DNA from: Sepiola atlantica
Lineage: Eukaryota; Mollusca; Cephalopoda; Sepiida; Sepiolidae
Length of the DNA: 64,000 nt
Direction: 5' to 3'
Assembly: GCA_963556195.1 (NCBI GenBank)
Contig: OY744519.1
Location: forward strand, 38,278,301-38,342,300
In this document: positions 1 to 12,128 of the stretch, piece after piece
Numbering within the stretch: the stretch's first letter is position 1
Layout of the letters: each line of letters begins with the position of its first letter
Notes under the pieces: model-generated
What the model saw: the letters and a program-made list of their open reading frames with translations, nothing else
Told to the model about the DNA's origin: nothing
Databases searched by the model: none
Position numbers and translations under genes: made by a program

Positions 1-815
1 ATGCCAGTGATGTTTCAGTTCCGAATATTAAACACTTATTATTCGAATTATGGCGTATGTCAATTTAAATAAGTGATACACTTGTTACACCTAACGCAAC
101 TGTATGTTTGCAGTTTACAGACACTTAGTGGTACTTTTGTGATCGATGCTCGTTATGGTAACTCCGTTTGAGTTAATATTTCTTTAACATTTAAGAAGCC
201 CAGGATACTTATAGGAGACACACTCCTCGTTTCTCTCTTCTTATACATAATTTAAAACCCAATACATAACTGAAAAATATCAGTTTGAACACAAGGTCAA
301 GAACAAACACAATGTTATCGTATAGCGAAATAGCCAATCTTAATAGATTCGATATTCATTAAGTTATAGTTACTGTCTGGCTGTTTGTTAACATCGTTCC
401 TGTTTTTTATAGGAGGAACCACATAATATTGCATATTCCGAAATAAATACTTAGGTAAATACATTACATTTTGAGCAAAGTGGGTGCGATATTATCGTGG
501 GATCTGCCGATATTGCTTGGTTCTCATGGAAATGATATTACATTTTTAATGTTGCTGTATTTGATTTACAAATTGCCAATTACAGAAACATAAATATAAC
601 AATCCTAATATTAGGTTTACAGTTTGGAGCACCTTCAGTACGCATTGCCCTTATCCATTCCCATCATAATCCGAGTATGCATCGATGTGCTTAAAGACTA
701 TATTTTACTGTTAATTATTTAAATACATGTTATTCTTTTTGCACTGTCGTCTCTCATCCAATCCCACTGAGTAAACTCGTAGACCATACTTTTTTTTTTA
801 AATGCATCTAAACTG

Positions 816-820
<5 letters not shown>

Positions 821-870
<50 letters not shown>
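821..870. repeat. (AT)n microsatellite
   Basis: About 25 uninterrupted AT dinucleotides. This is the first of roughly thirty such arrays in the window. Confidence 0.97.
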
Positions 871-876
<6 letters not shown>

Positions 877-1126
877 TCTAATTAATTCTTATTTGTGTGC
901 ATCTAGAAAACTAGAATCTTACATTATTTAATTTTCATTCAAGGTTTTAATAGCTGACACTGTGTCATGCATGACGTTCTAAATTAATATGTATCAATAT
1001 ATACAATATAAACAAGACAACATAACATTTGCAAAAACATTAATAAAAATCAGATCATTCAGAGAAACACATTTAAAACTTGATCACTAAAAAAACAAAT
1101 TATCAGCAATGTTGATTCCTGCGTTC

Positions 1127-1149
1127 TCTCACTCTCTCTCTCTCTCTCC
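1127..1149. repeat. (CT)n microsatellite
   Basis: A short run of about ten CT units with a few A interruptions at its 5' side. Confidence 0.9.
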
Positions 1150-4100
1150 GATTCTGACAAGCTAATTTCTTTATCGAGATGAATACTTTAAGGTTGCTGT
1201 TTTCTTAGTGTATCATTCGATATGTTAAACAATACTATGATGGAATCGACTTTTATGAGTACACTAGGTTCCTGCGAGCTAAAAATTGGTAATTACGTTT
1301 TTGATAGTGATATGTGTCTAATCTACACTGGGTTCTTATTTAAAACAACAACATTAATGTATAAAGACATACATATAGCCTACATGATTAGCAAAGAAGG
1401 ACATTAATGGCTAAATTATTAAGCGAATGTAAAATGAAAAGGGTGGATTGCTTACGAAGCTATTAATAATTGGTAATATCGGTGTCGAGAAAAAGATCAA
1501 TGTAAAAAAAGTTTTAAAAGTGGGATGATAGGGGAGAAATAGAGCCCGCCTATTATCGATGTAATTGTTAACTCCCCAAAATGTTAAATAGTTAGAAGAA
1601 ACAAAGTTACTTGAGAAATTAGATCGCTTTAGAGGCATATCTTCGATATTATGATAGACTGAGTGTAGCGTAATAATCACACAGAACAAACCATCTAACA
1701 CCACTTTGTATATAGACATATTAATCCGACACTCGGACATATTTTCTACGAATATGGAGAAGACAAATCATTGATAATCCCTTCTGAGCTTCGATAATGA
1801 GATCAATTCTCTACTCCAAATACGTATTTTTAATGAGCAAAAAATTAACATAGTATATAAATTGATGCCAAACCGATAACATGTTAGTGCACACACAGTA
1901 CGTTATGTAATACTAAATCGATATAAGGTACAGTTAACTTGTCAGTGCAAACACAGCGTTTTGAGATTTGTTAAATTCCAGACGTATGGTATCAGCACTT
2001 CTTAACATGAAAATCGATCTAATGTTTGTTTGCGACTGTTTCTCTTATTTACCTCTTTGATTCCTTGTGTATGCCGCCGATCGACTAAAGATAAGAAGTC
2101 GTTAAACGACATGCAACTTTCCGCGATCATAGAAACAAGTAGATGAGTTAATGTAAAAAAAGTGTTTTGATGTAATTAAAGTAAACGAAAATATATATGT
2201 ATACATATATTTTACATGTTGACGTTACGGTTTAATTTGAATGAAAAATAAATAAGCTGTCGTCTGTCGTTGTTAATTTTATAATTATTTATCATTCGAA
2301 TAGATATAGTCTCGAATATTTTTGTTTTACTGTATATTGTTTTGCCCTTTTGTATAATCTCATGATACCAATTGGACACATGTGTTCTATTAGGCATCAT
2401 TCCGGAATTTGTCGTGTTCATACAATTATTTGCTAATAGATCGTTTACACTGAACTCCTTGTAGATGAAGCGTGGACTCCTGCAGAAAGCATTGCATTGA
2501 TTAACGACCATTTTGTCTTAGAATCACGTGACAATTCAAAAACGTCACAATAGTTGTCTATTTTGATGCATTCATCCATTATCTACTTTAAATGAACTAA
2601 AAATAGTTCAATAAAACAGCCGATAAACATGTCATTTTCCTCGTCGGAGATTCTTCTGCAACGTACATAATGTCTCTTTAAGTCGAGATGTATTTTGTGT
2701 TATTTTTTTTAATATCCCATTCCCGGTAATAGCAATTTCTGCATTTCGAAATAATATAAAGAATGAAGTCAAGACTTACGAGTATTGTTTGTTCACGTTA
2801 CTGTGTATGCAAGTGTACCATGACCTATACTGTAAGAGCATCAGAAGAAAACTCAATGGCTCTGAAATTAAATGTTAATAAATATTTCTTGGTGTAAATT
2901 TACGCGATAGATAAAAAAATGCCGATATTAGAAAAAAGGCTTATTTTAATAGATGCATGAACAGCATTATTCCAAATAATACATGATATTTAGTTTGTGA
3001 CGTATATCCCCGCTATGAGACGGCAGACATGTACATAAATCAGTCGATGAAAACGAAACAGATGAGCCAGCTAGGTAAGAGTTAGGACTGGCATCCAGTA
3101 ATGTCATGGTACGAACGTACACAAGACCGTAACTAATCGTGCTATTATGTTTTCAAGCATGTGTCGAAGATATATGTAGTATGCACATCAGTCAGTTGCG
3201 TTGACTCAATGTTTCATATAATTCATCGATCGAAATTAGACGCTTCATTATATCAGTTACACCTATACCAGGTTTTCTTCTGAAGCCAATTTTCGAAAGA
3301 CCGTGTCTTTTATGTTACGTTTTACATTAATTGTAGCCCGCTCAAACCGTATACATGTGAACTGCTTGTGTTTATTATGATCTCAATAATGTTTTAAATC
3401 ATGTGAAAACTGATGCAAGCCATATAATCAGATACAACACTTATACTTTCCGGGTTATTTTCGACTCGATTATAATTTCACAATGACCCATTATAAATAT
3501 GATTAATATGACGATTAAACATACCTAAACACTGAGTTTAATACTGGAATAGTATTAAATTAAGCATTTGCACACGTGAAGACAGTTACATTTTATGAAT
3601 TCTAATTCTATAACTGAGTTGCATAACTTCAAACGAATGAAGTGTGGAATGTGAATAGAAGACAAGTTTACATTCTCGTAGGTGACAATTTTCCACATGT
3701 AATTGTATTGAAACTATATTGTCAAAATTATAAATGCTGATTGGCTTGGCCACGATATAATCTTACGCTAATTGCCCTCGCGGAATAGTTGTAATTTTCT
3801 ACATGAAACAAAAATGTCAAGTAAATCCCGTCTCAAAACCGGGGACTTCTATGCATTTCTTAAACATGTTTCTAAACTAATTTCTGAACACATTACTCAT
3901 CGCAATGTTTATTTCATATTTGACAATTAGAAATGTGTGACTCAAAATAAGGTATCTATAAAAGATGATTGAATAGCAGGACATATTTATATCACGCAAC
4001 GTTCAGCAAAAAAGAACAATATAAAGTTGTTCAGCTAATATATTTGTAAGATAAACTGTTACATAACCATCATGCTTTGATTAAGGAGAAACTGTAAAAT

Positions 4101-4305
4101 GAATTGAGAGGGTATACATATTGCCAATTTCACAATGATTAAATAAACAAATTACATCTACTTATACATATAGTGTCATTTGTTTTTGGCCACCGTTCAG
4201 CTAATAGTAGTAAGGCTATTGAAATATCGATGTAGTTTAATTAACTATACCACATTTGTGTTTTTGAATGTTATCTAAATGAATATAACCTTAATATTGT
4301 GTGAA

Positions 4306-4311
<6 letters not shown>

Positions 4312-4341
<30 letters not shown>
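4312..4341. repeat. (AT)n microsatellite
   Basis: About 15 uninterrupted AT units. Confidence 0.95.
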
Positions 4342-4343
<2 letters not shown>

Positions 4344-4757
4344 ATTTTTCGAGTGTGCAAATCTTATGAGGGTAGTGTTCTTTCTTATATTTAAAGAAAG
4401 TACGTGTTTTACCTTTATATATTTCATTTTGCTGAATTTTTATCAGAAATCAAGTTGGTTTATTACTGTATTTCTCCTCTAATGATTTTGTTTTGAAATG
4501 TCCGTTCACTACTCAACAACATATACCGCAACCCTCGTATGATTTACACAATTGAACTAATTGAGAGACAATACACTCATCTAACTGTTATAATACGAAT
4601 GAATAATAAAGTTGAATAAATTGGTTTTGCGTGTAAACTGAAAGATGTAAAAAACTTCATCAAAGTACATAAATGTAGAAGTTGTAAAACCAAGGAAAAT
4701 TATCGCCTTTGATAACTTCACCACCGTATATGCAATGCACATGAAAGAAATGCATGA

Positions 4758-4990
4758 TATTTTCTTTTTTACTCTTAAAAAAAACAGTCCTGCCGCCGAA
4801 AGCAAAAATAAAAACATCATTTTTGTCAGTTGATTAAAGTACTAACTGTACATTCAACGATTACGTGAAACCATACTAAAACGTTATTTTTTTGGTTCAA
4901 GAAAACATCTTTTCTACTCTCTTTCTCTTTAAAGAATGAAGATTACGTTAGCAGCGTAATATAAAATAAGTACTTCCGTATAGGTTATGT
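4758..4990 (+). repeat. Diverged direct repeat, copy 1
   Basis: This segment and the one at about 5617-5830 share the same order of blocks. Both contain GTTGATTAAAGTACT, then TTACGTGAAA, then a TACTAAAA.GTTATTT block, then ACTCTCTTTC, then a block in which AAGAATxAAGA leads to an ACxTTAGCA run. The spacing is similar in both copies, so this looks like an old direct duplication or two copies of one dispersed repeat. It has no coding character. Confidence 0.6.
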
Positions 4991-4997
4991 AAACTGA

Positions 4998-5008
4998 ACA
5001 CACACGCA

Positions 5009-5061
<53 letters not shown>

Positions 5062-5090
5062 GTGTGTGTGTGTGTGTGCGTGTGTGTCGG
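4998..5090. repeat. Compound microsatellite with mirror-complementary ends
   Basis: A CACACACGCACCCGC-type block is followed by about 22 AT units and then by a GGGTGTGTGTGTGTG-type block. The CA-rich left flank and GT-rich right flank are near reverse complements, so the locus can fold as a hairpin around the AT tract. Confidence 0.85.
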
Positions 5091-5616
5091 TGTTATGTTA
5101 CTTTACCCATACGGAGCGACTTAAACTCTTTAATTCCCGATAAATATCCAGGCGCACCTGCTTCTTTTTATTTGAACACTACCAGTCTATACTGGCAGAC
5201 AACCACTCTTGGTATATGTGTTATTATACTTTTTTTAAATATACCTGTTTGTGCTAAACACCGAGTTCGTTTTCTTACCTCACGAGGTAAAGTAATCGAT
5301 TACTAAAACATAAAAAGACGCTACAACAAATGGCAATAAGGTATAGTAAGATATTCTTGAGCAATTTAAAAGTAGCGACACAACAGTTGATGGAGTATAT
5401 TTATTTTATATTCGAGAATTTGGAAAAAGGACAAACGTTGAGAAATCCACGGCAAATTAACCCGCCAAGTCCTAGTTCTAAAAACTGGCTTTACCGGCGA
5501 ACCTAAAACTAATATAATATATGAAAGATCAATGTTATTCTTCTCAAATCGAAAGATGACTTATTTCTATTGCTATTTCAGCACTGTGGAAATAGTAAAC
5601 AAAAAGGGAATTCACG

Positions 5617-5830
5617 ATATTTTATTTTCTCTCTAAAAGAGAAAAGCCGAAAAACAGATGAAAACATATTTTTCTGTTGATTAAAGTACTGACAGTTACG
5701 TGAAAAGTGTACTAAAAAGTTATTTGTTTTCTAAGAAAAAAGGTGGTATACTCTCTTTCAATTCTAAGAATCAAGAATACATTAGCATTGCAATATAACA
5801 TGGAATAATTTCGAAAAACCGTATTTCCTG
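5617..5830 (+). repeat. Diverged direct repeat, copy 2
   Basis: Second copy of the repeat described at about 4758-4990, in the same orientation. It lies about 860 bp downstream and differs by many substitutions and small indels. It ends close to a Lys-rich open stretch that may belong to the gag-like remnant further on. Confidence 0.6.
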
Positions 5831-6549
5831 AACCCCCAACTTAAAAGGGAAGATTTAAACGCAACATGACAGTATTTGTGAAAACCAACTTCGACAACAA
5901 CAGAAAAAAAGAAATCATTCTAAAACAAAAATTAAGCTGACGAAAGGGAACAAAAAAACAGGAGAAAAGCTTCTTAGGCAAAATGAGGCTAACTAAATTC
6001 CACAAAATTACAGTAGAACAACTTCTAGAACAAAACGCCAAAAGACAACTAAAAAATTAACAAATATTTTAAAAGCGGCTACTCAACAAAAAAAGATTAA
6101 AGTATTAATTCAAACAATATAACGTGGAGGTAAAACTAATGAAATCAAAAATTATTTTTTCGCAGAATGCCGTTTGGAGTGCAATTACCAATTTCACGTA
6201 TGATCAGACGAGGATTAAAATGTTGCTTCATATTTCAGAAGGTGTTAGGATCTATACAAAAGTGATGGTGAGAATTGGACAGACTGTAAAAACAGTTAAC
6301 TTATGCCCCGAAGATTAGGCACAACCGAACATACCAAATTCGTAGACTATATTTTACCCCGAAAAAGTAGCGACTTAATTTTTTTACTTGACGCGTTAAC
6401 ACGTTAAACATAATTATTCAGCCAATAAGCTTCTCTGTTCCACACACCGTGGAAGTGTGTGAATCTAGTCTAATAAGATAGCGAAGATTACACAACTTTT
6501 GCGTCAATCTTTTATAAATACTGACGATTCCAAATTAGCTGAAATCAGC

Positions 6550-7165
6550 GCGGATAATTTCAAATGTTTAAGTTCGTGCAAGGCTTTGCATCAGGAAAAG
6601 GCGCATATATAATAAATGAGTTCGAAGGTGAAGCAAATGTAACATTACAGAAATTAGCTGATGATTTCCAGAGATTTGTAAGTGTAAAACAAGAGTCTTA
6701 AGATATGGAAGAGTCGCGCATTGCGGACATAAGAAAAGTTCGTCATTAATCACATTTACACTCTTCTACAAAAGCAGCTCAAAACAAAACAAGAGATTAT
6801 TCTCACGCTCCTACAAAAGCAAGCCAGCCTAATAATAAACAGGATAAATTGCACTCTAGCACCTTTTTCGAGTGTGTATACCTTCAATAGGTAACGGATT
6901 GCCATACCGTTCTAAAACCTTCTTAACTTGTAATAAAGACAGGCTAAATGCAGATCGAATAGAAGAAATACGACTTACATCAACAAAAAAAGAACGAACA
7001 CGGCGGCACATATGTACGGGTTTAAATCATGAAGAAAAATGTAAAATATCAATTAGATTTTGTTCAGACGATTCGATTATGAACACACATGAATTGAGAA
7101 GGTTTTCTAAATCGACGATGCTAAGAACCGACAAAAGTGTCAGAACTGTTACTGATGAATAATTG
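6550..7165 (+). pseudogene. Possible gag-like remnant of an LTR retroelement
   Basis: Two frames read in the plus direction look protein-like rather than random. The first (about 6560-6700) contains a stretch rich in Glu, Lys and Gln with a stop inside it. The second (6872-7162) keeps the spacing of a retroelement nucleocapsid region: a run around LPYRSKTFLTCNK, a basic middle, then TGLNHEEKCKIS. In relatives this region holds zinc-knuckle Cys and His residues. Here most Cys positions have changed to Ser or another residue, so the knuckles would not fold. No protease, reverse transcriptase or integrase follows and no long terminal repeats were seen. It might be BEL/Pao-like, but that is a guess from the pattern. 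A chance frame is a real alternative. Confidence 0.3.
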
Positions 7166-8195
7166 TAATTGGAGGGTAAAATTATTACTGAAATTACTTT
7201 AAATAGAACTACTAAAAAAAGTCAAAATGTTCATCTTAAAAAAATACGAACAATTTATTTGTCATAGACTTGATGCAGAGTAAGAAAAACGAAAAAAAGG
7301 AAAGTGCTCTAACAATTAACAATCGTTTACAATGGACTCAAAATAAATTGTCAACAGAAATTAAAGCCAATTAGGACACAGAATGCACGCTGAATAAAGC
7401 TAACACAGAACTGAAAGAAACCTAGTCATTTTTTGATAACCAGTGGAATGGATAAAGAGAGTTAAAAATATTAATTTCAAAGCATCTTAAGATATACTAA
7501 AGACGATCACTGATAAAGCAATTTGTCTTGAAGTTGAATGTCGAAGAAAAATAGATATTTTTATTAGTTTAAAGATGGAGCACATCTTTAAACTAATAAA
7601 AATATCTATTTTTCTTCGTCCAAAAGTCCAAAATTATAATTTAAAAAAACTGAAGGATATCAAATCTTATCTTGATAAAAGCATACAGTTCTTTCATAAG
7701 AGATACCAAACTCAAATTAGGGAAGGACTATCGGAAGACATTGCCGGCATTCCACGAGAAGATGTTATAGTTATCAGATACGACAATTTCGACATACAGC
7801 TACTCCAATCAGCTTTAGAATAGCGGCAATCATAAGAAAATGATACTCTGACTTTTGAGGAGATAAGAGAGGGGGTTATGATACCTTACCTATACGGACT
7901 ACTAGACTCTTTCACTCAGCATAAAGCCTGGATCACAGTGTTAGGAGAAAACAAGTCGATACTGGCAGTCGATAATGACGTACACCAACTCTTGTTCTCT
8001 GTTTATAATACTCTTTTAATAAACTTGTTTTTCAAAGCTATGAGTCCGTGTTTTACTCTCGAACCCTTTACAAGCCCACAACAATATGTATATATGATAC
8101 AATAATAATGTTACGAGTTCACTTAAATATATTATTCTTGTTCGCGTGTAAACTCGGAACATTGTTCTTATATAGTTTGCATAATGATCACTGTG
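7166..8195. other. AT-rich stretch holding a perfect hairpin and an unrecognised frame
   Basis: A plus-strand frame of 82 codons (7575-7823) begins inside the hairpin at 7542-7618 and has a plausible mixed composition, ending in a segment around REDVIVIRYDNFDIQ. I do not recognise it. An upstream frame near 7270-7410 reads as a Lys- and Asn-rich helix with stops. Both could be pieces of the same decayed element as the gag-like remnant just upstream, or chance. Confidence 0.3.
7542..7618. repeat. Perfect 36-bp hairpin, 5-nt loop
   Basis: Positions 7542-7577 are the exact reverse complement of 7583-7618, with the loop GAGCA between them. I checked all 36 pairs one by one. The flanks do not continue the pairing. 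The stem is AT-rich but is not a simple repeat. Confidence 0.97.
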
Positions 8196-8239
8196 GAGCT
8201 ATCAACACAGTTTTCTGTAAATAACACACACACACATAC

Positions 8240-8293
<54 letters not shown>

Positions 8294-8315
8294 ATGTATA
8301 TATTAACTGTGTTAA
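8196..8315. repeat. Compound microsatellite inside an inverted repeat
   Basis: A (CA)n block, a long AT tract and a (GT)n block occur in that order. Outside them, AACACAGTT on the left and AACTGTGTT on the right are reverse complements. This repeats the symmetric design seen at 4998-5090. Confidence 0.85.
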
Positions 8316-9139
8316 TACAAAAATGCTTTCCGACTGTTGAAATATTCAATATACTAAATAGATACGCTGTTATGTTATTACCCTATTCCCCATATATGTG
8401 CATTAGTTTTGGTCGATATATAAATATAATTCATTAAATGTATTTAATAATAAAAAAGGATGAATTATTAAATTGTTTCTTAAAATATTATCTCTATTCA
8501 TTTTCAAATGGAGATAATTTAAATAAAACTAGAACTTTTTCGCAATCATTTTCGTTGACAGTTGCACGAAATAAAATTTCACACAATTATATTTGTCTTA
8601 TTAAGTTCAGAAATGTAAACATCTCAACAAAGCTGTCATTGTAAATTTAAATATTGTCAGTTAATTTGCAGTATTTTTCTTCTACACAAAAATAACTTTT
8701 ACTTATAAAAGTACAAATAGTTTTGCGTCGTAAATCCTCTACATAGGTCGGTAGTTGTAAAATTACATCGCCATTCATGGTGAAGTAACGATGAAAATAC
8801 TATTCGTAACGATTTTATTTAATAACGATTACTTTTTAAGAGTACCTATTATTGTTCATATGTGTTGTCGTCCGTCCCTTTATATGTTATTTAACATTAT
8901 TTGACTTTTATATTAAAGTTAGCAAAATAAAATACTAATAGTAAGTTCTCTCAAACAGAAAATCGATATTACTTCATTAAAATAAGAAACATGCGAAAGT
9001 ATCGTTCATTTATTTGAAATATATTTATATTAAAACACCTCAGGATTATGTACTTCAATTATTCTTTAAAATATATTACAGTTGATTACATTTAAAAAAA
9101 AACTAAATGATGTTTGTTGTTATTGCTGTGGTTTTTGTT
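8316..9139. other. AT-rich DNA without recognisable genes
   Basis: Only short chance frames are present and no repeat family was recognised. Confidence 0.55.
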
Positions 9140-9203
9140 GTTGATGCTGCTGCTGCTGCTGATGCTGATGCTGCTGCTGCTGCTGATGATGATGATGATG
9201 ACC
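9140..9203 (+). repeat. GCT/GAT trinucleotide repeat
   Basis: About 20 triplets of TGC and TGA type, first mostly TGC then TGA. No open frame extends around it, so this is a microsatellite rather than a coding polyglutamine or polyleucine tract. Confidence 0.9.
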
Positions 9204-9846
9204 GAAAAACAGAAACGAGAAACAATATCTTCTCTCATCTTTTAAATTACAATTTATTCGACTAATTATTTATTATATAACCAGTTTACTCCTTTCACTT
9301 TAATATCAAATCACACAATATTAAATAACCTAAATACCAGGCTTTTATTTTAACCCGTTTTCTCTCTAAATGCTGTATTATACGATATAACATTTATTTA
9401 TTTTTGCTATATTTGTGTCCATTTTGGTTTATAGTCTAAACACATATAGTTTATAGTCTCACTGTAGCCAGATGTTTAAATCATCATCATAATAGTGTTT
9501 ATTTTCATGATATATTTGCAGATACTTTCAGAATACTATTATATATATTAGGTATTAGTGTTTTAACTATATTTAGGACGATGAAATAACTTATCTTTAC
9601 TATATATTTTCTTGGTAGGGTTCACGGAAAAGCTTCACTCTGTTTTGGTCAAACTTAAAGGTTCTATCTAAAGTATTTATGTTCTTATCATTATTATCGA
9701 TAGTTTTTTTAATTCCTAGTTCTTTAAATAATTAATGAAGTGTTATTTTATAGTTAGTTCGATTTGTCTAATATAGCATGACCCATTGCATAGAGTAACT
9801 TCCTGTAATAGCCGTCTATATTACTCAGTAAAACTTTTTTCTATTT

Positions 9847-9850
<4 letters not shown>
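9204..9850. other. AT-rich DNA without recognisable genes
   Basis: Nothing beyond short chance frames was seen in this stretch. Confidence 0.55.

Positions 9851-9901
<51 letters not shown>
9851..9901. repeat. (AT)n microsatellite
   Basis: About 25 uninterrupted AT units. Confidence 0.97.
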
Positions 9902-9904
<3 letters not shown>

Positions 9905-10499
9905 CCACAAGATCCGTGATTTGGACTGATCCAAATATAACATTTCAAGCTTATATATTTTCTACACAATAGTTTGCTACCATATTAGATCGAATTTATT
10001 GCTAGCCAGTTTTAGTATATCTATTTCAAGTAATAGCATGGCATCCCTTAGTCATTAATATCGTTTATCACAAAACCCATAGTGTGGTCGCTGATAATAC
10101 GCAACTATGTAACATTGTATAAATATGAGTTCTTTTTTAGTATTGATTTTCTCATAGAACATCATTTCTGCCTCATCCATAATTGTAAGTAGCATTCTTC
10201 TTAGTAGGTTTGCTCATATTTGTAAATGAGAGACACTGAATGCGATTAATCTAATGGTAGGATCGATATATCAATATTATATGTGATACTTCAGTGTAAA
10301 CCTAGGTTGACTTGGTATACATATTTCTGAATTATAGTGTGAATTAATTTCCGTAAATCTTTCGCCGCTTTATTTATAATGCCTCACATTTGTCCTTTAG
10401 CTACTCTATATTGACTATGTAGTGTATTTATATGGGAGGTTATTCTTCGTTTGATAATCTAATTCAAAGTATTCACAACTTAAAAAGCAATAACTATTG
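9902..10499. other. AT-rich DNA without recognisable genes
   Basis: No family was recognised and no open frame of note was seen. Confidence 0.55.
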
Positions 10500-11185
10500 T
10501 ATTGGATATATATATATATATTTTTTTTTTTAATGATATCTATTTTCCTAATTGATTTGTTAATAAATGTTAATTAATTTTTAATTGTATTGTCGTTTAT
10601 GAAGTCGTTCAGTTTATTTTACAAGTTTTAAGCCATAGAATGTTGCATGAACTTTTTTTACCTGTTAATAAATATCAATTCAGTAATTCGGGGATTTTTT
10701 ATATCATATTTATTCATGTTTGCTTGTATCATTTAAATAGCGGAATACCGTACCCATTTATTTGTAACATATGACGAAAGTAGTAAAATTGAAACAATAA
10801 GAGTAAGAAGAAAAGCAAAAACCTTGTTTTTATTCAAAAACTTACAGTTGCTGTAATGTTTATCACTTCAAAGTTAAACTTACACCTGTGTTTTATCGAG
10901 GCTCATCGATGACGGAAGAAAAAACGTATTTATTATGGGCATATCACGACATGAACATTACAACTAAGATATTAAGATTAAACAAGTATTTTTCTTGGTA
11001 AAATAATGTTCTCTTATAGAAAATACATAAACAATAAATACATATTAAATGCACTTTATTTATTTCGGCTAGACGATTGAACATTTATTCACTAATAACG
11101 CTGCATCAAATAAAATCGATAACCTATTAGTATATCATGAAAATAGGTGTTATTAAATAGGCCAAACACATGTTTTAATATATAT
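10500..11185 (-). repeat. 700-bp dispersed repeat, minus copy
   Basis: Read on the minus strand this matches 15681-16400 on the plus strand over nearly its whole length. Shared blocks include TTATCGATTTTATTTGATG, AAATGTTCAATCGTC, AAAACACAGGTGTAA, GATAAACATTACAGCAACTG and GGTATTCCGCTATTTAA. Both copies are bounded on each side by AT arrays. It contains no frame I can name. A SINE head in the same orientation lies just beyond it at 11208-11316, so the two may form one composite element. Confidence 0.85.
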
Positions 11186-11207
11186 ATATATATATATATA
11201 CATATAT

Positions 11208-11316
11208 ATTCGTAATTCTTCGTATCGCCCGCACAGAGAATTGAACCTTCAATCTTAAGATGCCTATCATTTAGAAGCGTACTATATCCACTGCGCCACA
11301 GTTTTTTGCAGACAAT
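11208..11316 (-). mobile_element. tRNA-derived SINE head (minus strand)
   Basis: On the minus strand the segment starts with a TGCAAAAAACTG block, then a perfect RNA polymerase III A-box pattern (TGGCGCAGTGG), then a B-box-like GGTTCAATTCTC about 50 bases on. The tRNA-like head ends at CGATACGAAGAATTACGAA and runs into AT repeats. The same head occurs at 11642 (plus) and, worn, at 15135-15242 (minus). tRNA-derived SINEs are known from squids and octopuses; family assignment needs an alignment. Confidence 0.75.
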
Positions 11317-11426
11317 ATATATAAATATATATATATGTATATATATATGTGTATATATATACATATACATATATATACCTGCATATGCATATACATATGT
11401 ATACACGTATACGCATACACATACAC

Positions 11427-11488
<62 letters not shown>

Positions 11489-11577
11489 GTATATATATAT
11501 ATATATGTATATATATGTATATGTATATATATGTGTATATATATCTCTATATATATGTATATATATATATGTATATA

Positions 11578-11641
<64 letters not shown>
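11317..11641. repeat. Long compound (AT)n/(GTAT)n microsatellite
   Basis: About 325 bases of TA, TG and TATG units lie exactly between two SINE heads that point away from each other. Long open frames of alternating Tyr and Ile run through it on both strands; they are products of the dinucleotide repeat and not genes. Confidence 0.95.
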
Positions 11642-11645
<4 letters not shown>

Positions 11646-11965
11646 CCGCAAAAAACTGTGGCGCAGAGGATATAGTACTTGGTTAAATGTTGAAGGTTCA
11701 ATTCTCTATGCTGGCGATACGAATAATTACGAATTACTGAAGATTTTCCCAGTCATGATTGACGGAACGAAGGCATGCTACTGCTATTTTTTAAATAAAA
11801 GGTTCCGTTCAAAATTTAGTCTAGAGATCCGAGCTCGAAAATATACACCTAAAGAAATCCCTAGGTTTCAGCGGCCGAAACGTTGTAATGCAATCGAAAC
11901 ATAATACGGTTATATAATATTAAATTACGTGCTGTGAGTTAAATATCAGTGTTTATGCAATTTAA

Positions 11966-11967
<2 letters not shown>
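11642..11967 (+). mobile_element. tRNA-derived SINE (plus strand)
   Basis: Begins with GTCCGCAAAAAACTG, an A-box TGGCGCAGAGG and a B-box-like AGGTTCAATTCTC. The body holds a GGTTCCGTTCAAAATTT block and a CGGCCGAAACGTTGTAATG block, both shared with the copy at 13845-14115, so the body as well as the head is family-specific. It ends in an AT array. Its last 70 bases recur in inverted orientation at 13621-13690. A conserved central block suggests comparison with the cephalopod SINE superfamilies. Confidence 0.8.
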
Positions 11968-12039
<72 letters not shown>

Positions 12040-12062
12040 TATAGATATTATATATATATATA
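11968..12062. repeat. (AT)n microsatellite
   Basis: About 60 bases of pure AT followed by imperfect AT. It sits at the 3' end of the SINE. Confidence 0.95.
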
Positions 12063-12128
12063 ATCCAGGTAAAAAATTCACAGGGTAGTAAACCAAAAAA
12101 ATTCAACCGGGTTTATAAAAAGTGTGCA

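Larger units (their letters stand above)
1..4311. other. AT-rich DNA without recognisable genes
   Basis: No reading frame here resembles a known protein and the short open frames are what an AT-rich sequence gives by chance. Apart from an (AT)n run and a short (CT)n run listed separately, I see no tandem repeat, transposon end or RNA gene. It could be intron or intergenic DNA. Confidence 0.6.

Noticed and set aside
9140..9203. Coding polyglutamine or polyleucine tract
   Set aside because: No open frame extends on either side of the triplet repeat.
11642..11720. Functional tRNA gene
   Set aside because: The A and B boxes are good, but the cloverleaf cannot be completed and the sequence is followed by a SINE body shared with other copies.
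11282..11904. Long open frames of alternating Tyr and Ile on both strands
   Set aside because: They are translations of the (AT)n and (GTAT)n arrays and appear in several frames at once. The same holds for similar frames at 12209-12508, 13027-13395, 15466-15766, 19229-20565, 24297-24657, 55634-55977 and 56149-56394.
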